64,000 bases of DNA from Batkoa obscura (Eukaryota > Entomophthoromycota > Entomophthoromycetes > Entomophthorales > Batkoaceae): the NCBI GenBank assembly GCA_030770535.1, contig JASVEC010000008.1:806001-870000 (forward strand). The letters run 5' to 3'. Positions 55,022-64,000 of the stretch are shown one piece after another. The stretch's first letter is position 1; each line of letters starts with the position of its first letter. The translations under genes were made by a program, and so were the position numbers. Under the pieces are notes generated by a model. That model did not search any database. It worked only from the letters and a program-made list of their open reading frames with translations, and was not told the DNA's origin.

Positions 55022-55703
55022 TACTCGTTGAGTTTATGTGTTTTTAGTTAATATTTATGTAATTGTTTTTCAATATGAAATAATGTTGGTGTTTTAATAA
55101 ATTAGTTTTTTTAATAATTTTTTGTTTCGATTTTTTATTTCAATATTATTTTAAGTATCTACTAATATTAAACTTATGACTTTAATTAAACCAATAATAG
55201 TTTCTGATACCTTATATTTATATTTAAAGTATATAATCATCTAAACGTTTTTTCTAGCATTATTTTAACTATATTAATAGCAGATGGCTAATTATTGGTA
55301 AATGAATCTATAAAAAAATACGGTAATTTAGTTTAATAATCAGAACTATCTGAAACCACTTTTATAAAATAAGGTTGATACTATTAAATACCCTTTTTCT
55401 TATTTCTGATACTGTTGTATTAACTAAAATGTTTATATAATAGTAGAGTAGTTTTATAACTTATGTACATTGTATAGCTATTATTTATAAACTTTTTAAA
55501 TTTTAACTGTTATTTTCTTTTGCAAATAAAATTCATCTAATGATGGGTTATTAGAACAATTTATTTAGCATGAATTATAAGGGATAAATTTATGCAATCA
55601 AGTTTGAAGGGCATACATTCAAGAAAGCAGGATAAATAAAAAATATTCTATTCTTTTATCCTTAAAAATAAAGCACCACATGATGATTAGCAATCATTCA
55701 ACC
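55022..55703. other. intergenic between converging genes
   Basis: 3' flanks of the zinc-finger gene and the dehydrogenase; AT-rich, nothing supported. Confidence 0.6.
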
Positions 55704-57395
55704 TCATAATAAACTAGTCCTATTAATCTGAGCTAATCTCATAGATTGACGAATACCAAAATCCAACATAATTTCTTCAGAACCACCAGGTATAGAAGCA
55801 GCACGAACATCTCTATAAAGCCTTTCTATTTTCTCCCCTCTGCCACCCCTGGTATACGCTAAGCCACCGAAAATTTGTGTAGCTTCAGTTGCACAATAGG
55901 CATAAGTCTGAGTAGCTTGAGCCTTGAGTAAAGCAATTGCCCCTGAAAGGTGAGTAATTTGTTTTTCAACTGTAAATGTATCATATTGATAGGTCACTGC
56001 TTCAAGCCAATGATGGGTAGCTTCAATGTTACGTACCATATGGGCCAACTTGTTTCGAATTACTGCATGATCAATCAACCGTTTTCCAAATGTTTTACGT
56101 TGATGAGCATACTTAAACGCCTCTTCATAGCATACTCTAGCACTCCTATTTGATTGAGCTATAATTAATAGGCGTTCGTTATTAAAATTATACATCATAT
56201 ATTTGAACCCCTGGTTTTCTTTTCCGATTAGATTACCTACTGGTACCTTGACATCTTTTATTGTAACAAATGCTGTTCCTGATCCCCAAATACCAGTACA
56301 ATGCATCTGTTTCGTTTCCAGTCCCTTCATACCCCTTTCTAGCAACAAAAGCGAGATCCCCGCCATCCCCGACTTATCGCTTGTCCTCACAGCAACGGTA
56401 AAGTAGTCTGCAAACGTACCATTAGTGATCCATTTCTTTTGGCCATTAACGATAAAATGCTTTCCATTCTTGCTAAGTTTTGCACTTGCTTGTATGTTTG
56501 CTACATCTGACCCTGCGTATGGTTCAGTAATTGCCAAACACATAAATTTTTCTCCATTTAAGCAAGGTTCAATAATCTTATTCTTGAGTTGTTTTGATCC
56601 AAAATAAGCCACAGGTGGGAGCCCAATGGCCATACCACCATTGAGAGCTGCTGTCAAACCACTGCTACCACATCTCGAAATTTCATCAACAACAATCATA
56701 GAGTGAAACGAATCAAATTCACTAGGTTCAATAATCCCCATAATTGGCTTTTTTTGATACCTACGCACAATATTTTTACCACATAATGCAGCTGTTATAC
56801 CAAGTTTTCCAGCTTGCATCAATACCTGTTTAGGAACTGAATTGGCTTCACTCCATTCATGAGCATATGGCATCAACTCTTTATCAGTAAACTCACGTAA
56901 AGCTTTACGTAGTTTACGATGGGATTCTTTGTAGTAGAAAGAGTTCCAGTTCTGATACCAAGATGGATCACCAGATGGGATCAAGTCACCAAAAGCAGTT
57001 TCGGACAAACTAGGGTTAATTTGGTCAGCAATCACCTTTGACTCAAGTTGACCAATAAAAAGCTTTGGGACGTATTTTTCAAGCACTTTTTTTGAGTGGA
57101 AGGTATTAAATTGAGAAGTTGCATCTGTACCAGCTACTTTTAATAAAATTGTTTTGCCACCTGGATGTAATGATAGAAATTTGGTTACATCAAATACTTT
57201 ATTGTCGATTATTATCCAGCAATCTTCTTCTTTATTGTGTTTTTGTATTTCACTGAGTGAGATTGATTTTATAATTGACATTTTTTTTCGAAATTGTTCA
57301 AAAAAAGTTGAAGCAACTTTGATTAGATTTTGATTATCTTTAAATCTTGAAAATTGTATTAGCCTTTTTAGTGTTCGTATAATTGTCAAATCCAA
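55704..57395 (-). CDS. cytochrome b5-acyl-CoA dehydrogenase fusion
   Basis: A flavoprotein oxidising acyl-CoA, with a heme domain fused at the N-terminus. Intronless, 563 residues from the far start. The cytochrome b5 domain (SLSEIQKHNKEEDCWIIID, FLSLHPGGKTILLKVAG, TFHSKKVLEKYVPKLFIGQ) keeps both axial His residues (LHPGG and TFHSKK). The dehydrogenase part has EISRCGSSGLTAALNGG, CLAITEPYAGSDVANI, KKWITNGTFADYFTVAVR, YQYDTF, TQIFGGLAYTRGGRGEKIER and IPGGSEEIMLDFG, where the Glu is the expected catalytic base. The start is open: 57395 adds a basic leader (TIIRTLKRLIQFSRFK) that could target mitochondria; 57281 (MSIIKS) starts just before the b5 domain. Confidence 0.92.
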   Translation of the reverse strand: MDLTIIRTLKRLIQFSRFKDNQNLIKVASTFFEQFRKKMSIIKSISLSEIQKHNKEEDCWIIIDNKVFDVTKFLSLHPGGKTILLKVAGTDATSQFNTFHSKKVLEKYVPKLFIGQLESKVIADQINPSLSETAFGDLIPSGDPSWYQNWNSFYYKESHRKLRKALREFTDKELMPYAHEWSEANSVPKQVLMQAGKLGITAALCGKNIVRRYQKKPIMGIIEPSEFDSFHSMIVVDEISRCGSSGLTAALNGGMAIGLPPVAYFGSKQLKNKIIEPCLNGEKFMCLAITEPYAGSDVANIQASAKLSKNGKHFIVNGQKKWITNGTFADYFTVAVRTSDKSGMAGISLLLLERGMKGLETKQMHCTGIWGSGTAFVTIKDVKVPVGNLIGKENQGFKYMMYNFNNERLLIIAQSNRSARVCYEEAFKYAHQRKTFGKRLIDHAVIRNKLAHMVRNIEATHHWLEAVTYQYDTFTVEKQITHLSGAIALLKAQATQTYAYCATEATQIFGGLAYTRGGRGEKIERLYRDVRAASIPGGSEEIMLDFGIRQSMRLAQINRTSLL

Positions 57396-58280
57396 AACTG
57401 TTGCATATAGTCACAAAATAGTAGGCTTATTGATAAATTAAGTAATTCTAAGGCTATATTTGGGTTTGAGCTATTCGAATCTAACTGTCTATCCTATCAA
57501 TGTAACATTGAAAAATTATTAAACCAGTTGAAGGCATTTAAGAGAGAATAGAATAAATACCAATATTATGATTATAGTAAATGAAATGTAAAGCATCTTG
57601 ACATATTACAGTGAAACAACACAAATGGGATACTAAAAATTGGCAGTTAAATACAGGGTGTTTGTTAAATTTATTATTCGAATATTCGATAGTTCATAAC
57701 AATATTAAACTGTTTTGCATACTTAAATATCCTTTTTACAAAGAAATGTTGAATTAGATATTTTACAAGTATTTGCCTCATATTAGGAACTTCAATATCC
57801 ATAATGAGAAAATAAATCAATACTAGTTATTTAAAGATTCTAATATATACATGTGTACACTTTGATATAAAAAAGCGATTTGGTTAATATCAAAGAATAG
57901 ATAGCTTATGCTTTGATAACATATGGGGATGTGTTTTTTTGTTTAACAATTTTACTAACAATTTTTCCACTCAAATAGCACTTAAAAGATGGAAAAAGTA
58001 ACCAAACCAAAAAAAACATCACCATATCAATTTATATAATAATATTGTGGTAATTGTTGTATGACATAAATAGGTATTAGATTAAATCAATTTTGCTTTT
58101 ATCTCACAGTTATTACCGATAATTTTTCGTTTATATAATAATGTTTTGTATATTTATTATATATTTTTATTTATAATTATTACAAGACAACAACAATACC
58201 ATAAAACATCAAAAATATCATATTATTTTTATTATTATAAATAAATGATATACCAACAAACTAAATAAAGCCTTCAACAA
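57396..58280. other. intergenic with MITE copy 14
   Basis: The upstream side of the dehydrogenase and the 3' flank of the FAD enzyme; only the MITE at 57922-58026 stands out. Confidence 0.6.
57922..58026 (+). mobile_element. 105-bp MITE family, copy 14
   Basis: TATGGGGATGTGTTTTTTTG to ACATCACCATA, 105 bp. Its right flank (TCAATTTATAT) is the same as that of copy 7. Confidence 0.92.
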
Positions 58281-59832
58281 TTAAACATTTTTAACATTGA
58301 AAATGGCTAATAATGGGAGTAATAAGTAAATGATAAAGAAATCAATAGTCATAAAGAAGGATGTGAAAATTAAATGAATGATACTTAAGCTTGAACTTGG
58401 AACAACTTTAGCAGGTTCTTCATTGACTTGGAACGGTAACTCAATATTCAAATTCTTTAATACTTTTAAACTAGATAATAATCCATCCTCATGGAATCCA
58501 TACCCAGTCCAAGCACCAACAAAGGAAAGTTGACGATCTGGTTGGTTTTGTATTAAATTTAATTGTTGTTGGGCTTCAATTAACTAACAAATGATAATTA
58601 AATAAATAAATAAATAAATAAATATTTAGAAAATAATTATAAGCTTACTTCCATACTATAAATAGGATGATGATACACCACTTGCTTAATAATAGAATCT
58701 TTGCGTGGAGGTATTGTAGGATTTAAAGTAACAAAGAAATTATTATATTTAGTAACATCAATGGACTGTAATATGTTCATCCAGTATGTTAAACATACAT
58801 TTGATCCCTCATACTTTTCGTTACATATATAATTCCAACTACTCCAGGCTAATTTATTTATTGGCATTAACTAAACAAATTAGAACTTAAGGAAATAAAA
58901 CAAAATTTTGATAATAAAATTACCGTCTCATCTTTATGTAAAAATGCAACATTTTCACTATACTTAACTTTTGATAAGATATATTTTTCATTGACACTAG
59001 CATTAGCTCCTAATAATTCCAATGACTGATCACCATGGGTAGCCATAATAACGTGATCAAAATATTCTTCACTACCATCCTCAGCCTTTACTAAAACTTG
59101 ATTTCTTCCTTCATTAATTACCGGTTTAACCTCTTCAATTGCGCAGTTCAATCTCTTATCATCAAGTTTTTCGAGTACTTTACTCACATAACTTTGTGAA
59201 CCATTCTTTATAGTTTTCCACTCCGGTCTACCTTCGACTTGTAATAAACAATGATTCAACATAAACTGGATCAATGTTCTGGCTGGAAACTCCATAAAGC
59301 ATTTATCTGGACTTGTAGACCAGATAGCGGCTGACATGGGGATCAAATAATCTTGTATAAAGCCAGGGCCGTATTGATTTTTGGTTAGATATTGATTAAT
59401 TGTCCATTCAAAATTGGTAGTCAAATATCTTGGTGCTAAATAATTAAATCTTATAATATCATAAATCATTCTGTAGAAACGTAGATTTAATAGATTCTTG
59501 GGCTGACAAAATAAGGTCAACAAATTTGTACCACTCCATTCTAGATTTCCATGCTGTTTGGAAACAGCAAAGCTCATGACAGAGGGGATATAGTCAACTT
59601 TTAATAAGCTTAGAAATTTCAAAAAATTAGGGTAGTTTAATTCATTAAACACAATGAAACCGGTGTCAATTGATACTTTATCTCCATCCTCGGTAATGTG
59701 TTCTGCCGTGTTAGTATGACCACCGAAATAATCTCCTTTTTCATATAAAGTTACCTTATGCTCACTGTATTCTTGGATAAAATAGGCACTGCTTAAGCCG
59801 GAGATGCCGGAGCCTATAACTGCTATTTTCAT
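58281..59832 (-). CDS. FAD-dependent amine-oxidase-like oxidoreductase (COG2907 type) with C-terminal membrane segment
   Basis: Three exons. The N-terminus has the dinucleotide-binding motif MKIAVIGSGISGLSSAYF, then VTLYEKGDYFGGHTNT (Glu for the ribose), VSIDTGFIVFNELNYPNF, SFAVSKQHGNLEW, YLIPMSAAIWSTSP, FPARTLIQFMLNHCL and GRPEWKTIKNGSQSYV, all typical of the COG2907 flavoprotein family. The next exon has LMPINKLAWSSWNY, and the last has LSFVGAWTGYGFHEDGL, which closes the FAD site. About 35 residues follow, ending in a hydrophobic segment (FFMTIDFFIIYLLLPLL) that should anchor the protein. Bacterial relatives often neighbour cyclopropane-fatty-acid synthases; the substrate here is unknown. 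Confidence 0.88.
58598..58624. repeat. (AAAT)n microsatellite in an intron
   Basis: About six AAAT units within the second intron of the FAD enzyme gene. Confidence 0.85.
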
Positions 59833-60890
59833 TTTTAATTTTTAAAAAGTTTTATGACTCTGTCAAATTACCCTTTCATTTTATACTCATTTTATATTCA
59901 TTTTAATCTCCCTGAATATTACACATAATCTCGATTTTATTGGATCATAATTTAAGGGAGTAAATTCTATGACATGGGGATCGAATATATTTCATGATGG
60001 GTAAAGTTGACAAACCGGTTAACTTGAAAAATAGGAACTTCTAGTAAATTTTTATAGGAATAATCTCAAAATTAAACAAAAAGACGATTTTTATAAAAAT
60101 TATTATTTATTTCAATATCTGGTGAAAATACAGTAAAAGAATAAAATCATAGGTTTAAATCAACCCCATATCCGTTCATCTATTAGTCTTTAATGTTTAT
60201 AATTTAAACTAAACTAAACTATTCATATATTTACTAAGTGAATAGGAACATAATCATATAAACAAGTTAAATCTCAATAATTCAATTCTAAACTTTAAAA
60301 ATAAATGATTTATTTTTTACATAAGCTATTTTACTACTTTTTATAGTATTTCATTGAAAATAAAGTAAAATGGACTTGATTAGTATTCAGCTCTGGTGTT
60401 TGTATAAATTTACTACTAGTCATCAAATCTATGTGAATTAACTAAAAAATGTACAATAGCTATCTAAAAATGAAATATTATTAAAAACTATTATCTTCTT
60501 TTTACAAAATAACTTAAAGTATTTTACTAACATAATTTCAAACTTAAACTGAACTGATTTACAGTATTTTTAATTTAAGGTTTATTTAACCTTAATTTTA
60601 CTAAAGACATCTTAAAAAATTAAGAAAGTATTAAATTACAAAATATTACAATAATACAAAAACAAATTGAGCTAGATACTAATTAATAATGAAATAATAA
60701 TAGAGTAAAATTAAAGCTCCATCTTGAATTAAATTTAACGTAAACGATTCTAATTAATAAGCATCAAACTTTTAAAAAGCTGAGACTGGGATAAAATCCA
60801 AGCAATGCTTATGATTGGATACTACAAAAAGTGAAATGAATTAAAATAATAAAACTTCATAAGCTTTTTTATAACAAACAAATTGTAACG
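59833..60890. other. divergent intergenic region, FAD enzyme / ORM
   Basis: 1.06 kb, AT-rich, between genes transcribed outward; nothing distinctive. Confidence 0.55.
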
Positions 60891-61572
60891 ATGACCTTAA
60901 TAGAGGTACAAAAGAACCCACCATTGACACAAAATTTGGATACTTCATGTCAAGTTAATTTAAATTCTTCTTGGACAAACTATAGGGGTAAGCTTAATAC
61001 TTAATTTTAATGATTAGTTTAACGATTTTTTATTCATATTATTTTAATTTTAACAGGGGCTTGGACTGTACACTTTGCAGTAATATTAGCCTTAAAGGTG
61101 ATTTATTCCTGTATACCTATCATATCAAAGGAGTTGAGTTGGACATTAACTAATGTCACTTATAACTTTGTAATTATTATTTGATAAATTATTATTTAAT
61201 TTAAGCTAACGGATTTAAATAGCTAAGTTTTTGGATCTTTCATACGATGACAGGCATTCCGTTTCAATTTAATCAAGGCGCTTACGACCATTTAACTTTA
61301 TGGGAACAGATCGATAATGAAGCTCAGTATACTGCTACGAAGAAATACCTTACTGCGTTACCAATTGCATTGTAATATTTTATTATTTTAAGAGAGAAAG
61401 TATCATTAACTAACTTCAAAAATTTAGGTTTATTTTAAGCACACATTTTAGCCGTTACGATTTAGCTATGTTTAGTGTTAATTTATTGTTTTTGTTAATT
61501 ACCTTAATTGCTAAACTTCCTTCAATGCATAAGGTCAGGCTTTTTGGTATCAATCTGGTTCAAGTGGAGTAA
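60891..61572 (+). CDS. ORM1: ORM1-like protein, regulator of serine palmitoyltransferase
   Basis: An ER membrane protein that restrains the first step of sphingolipid synthesis. Four exons; introns at 60988-61056, ~61170-61222 and ~61373-61428. Motifs: LNSSWTNYRGAWTVHFAVIL, PIISKELSWTLTNVTYNF, FWIFHTMTGIPFQFNQGAYD, HLTLWEQIDNEAQYTATKKY, FILSTHFSRYDLAMFSVNL and IAKLPSMHKVRLFGIN, all characteristic. The family's N-terminal half (WxNxRGAW) and TLWEQID block are intact. The N-terminal cytosolic stretch is short, with one Thr-Ser pair (LDTSCQ) and none of the Ser triplet that yeast Orm uses for Ypk1 control. Confidence 0.93.
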
Positions 61573-62036
61573 TGGTGGGTTGTTGATGAGTTACCTCTCA
61601 TTCAATGACTTCTTTTTTCTTAGTATTTGATAATGAGTTATTTTTAGTTTATTTTATGTTGTATGATTTATTATTCTATAGTATGGTTGATTATTATTAA
61701 ATCCTTTATGCGCATTTTAGTTTTTTGTCTTTATAAAATTGTTATTAGTCTTTTGATAAGTTATATAGGAGCTTGATTAATTTAATTATGTTCTTATTGA
61801 TCGATACTAAGAGTTCCAATTCCTTTAATCAATGTTGGTATTTTATATAATTTAATAAAGTTTGATTTGATTTTTAAGCCTCAATAGGCTAATTAAAAAG
61901 TAATCTAATGAAAAATAGCAGTAACAAAAAGTTTACACAAGATTAAATGGAGATTGAATTTTATTGTTTAAAATGAATTACAATTTAAAATTTTTATTAA
62001 AGAAACACTTTATTTTTGTACTTGGCAAATAGCAAA
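61573..62036. other. 3' flanks of ORM and RPT5
   Basis: Converging genes; AT-rich, nothing supported. Confidence 0.6.
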
Positions 62037-63738
<1,702 letters not shown>

Positions 63739-64000
63739 CGTTATCTTTTATTTTTTATTTTATTAAAATGAGTTGAAATTGCTTAGAGTTATCCTTTTAA
63801 GATTACGTGTTTCTTGCTTGAGATTATTTACTTCAATTTCATAGGTTTTTATTGGCTACAAATTTGCTTTCTGCACTGCATTTTAGGCGAATTCACAAAT
63901 ATCGAGTTCACTATATTTAGTTAAATTTTTATTGTTGAATTGTAAATTAGATGGTAGAAATTATTTATTAGTTATATTAGATTTTAAATAAGTAAATTTA
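63739..64000. other. RPT5 upstream region
   Basis: 262 bp up to the window edge. No proteasome-associated control element was recognised. Confidence 0.4.

Overview
The window looks like nuclear DNA of an early-diverging filamentous fungus. It is strongly AT-rich, its genes carry many short introns (mostly 40-60 nt, GT...TAG), and the gene set is fungal: a Pma1-type plasma-membrane H+-ATPase, the septin Cdc10, Bcs1, an ORM protein and GPI/mucin-like secreted proteins. An animal-like trypsin, a spliceosomal cyclophilin and a minor-spliceosome protein (SNRNP25) sit beside them. That mix and base composition would suit an entomophthoralean fungus such as Conidiobolus or Neoconidiobolus; this placement is an inference, not something proved by a marker sequence.

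Layout. 0-8.5 kb: the 3' part of an intron-dense SPO22/ZIP4-like meiotic gene, a small secreted GPI-type protein and a C2-domain protein. 9.5-15.2 kb: a housekeeping run on the minus strand (CDC10, PPIH cyclophilin, NHP2, mitochondrial Mn-SOD). 15.7-19.2 kb: BCS1 on plus, then a second C2-domain gene on minus, an inverted paralogue of the one at 7.6 kb. 19.2-23.8 kb: gene-poor. 23.9-26.5 kb: PMA1. 28.6-32.2 kb: a cyclin K/T-like protein, a NOPCHAP1-like protein and an SLC25A39/Mtm1-type carrier. 34-37.2 kb: a secreted trypsin followed by two decayed genes, one an MCT-type MFS transporter. 39.5-43.8 kb: APC8/CDC23, inositol monophosphatase and SNRNP25. 43.9-45.2 kb: a Ser/Thr-rich repeat surface protein. 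47.3-48.3 kb: a decayed PTGR-like oxidoreductase. 50.5-51.2 kb: a second member of the GPI-type secreted family. 54-64 kb: a C2H2 factor, a cytochrome b5-acyl-CoA dehydrogenase fusion, an FAD amine-oxidase-like enzyme, ORM and the proteasome ATPase RPT5.

Mobile and repeat content. At least 14 copies of one ~105-bp miniature inverted-repeat element (ends TATGGGGATG...CATCCCCATA, apparently inserted at TA) lie in intergenic DNA in both orientations, including a tandem pair and a head-to-tail-inverted pair that share a single TA. A 282-bp element at 17.3 kb has similar tips. At 49.1-49.8 kb a 300-bp inverted repeat whose arms I read as identical encloses one miniature element; a degenerate piece of the same arm lies near 38.0 kb.

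The genes do not form an operon or a recognisable metabolic cluster; neighbours serve unrelated cell functions. The most unusual content is the transposon biology, two lineage-type secreted protein families, and the minor-spliceosome component. I recognised no rRNA, tRNA or CRISPR array.
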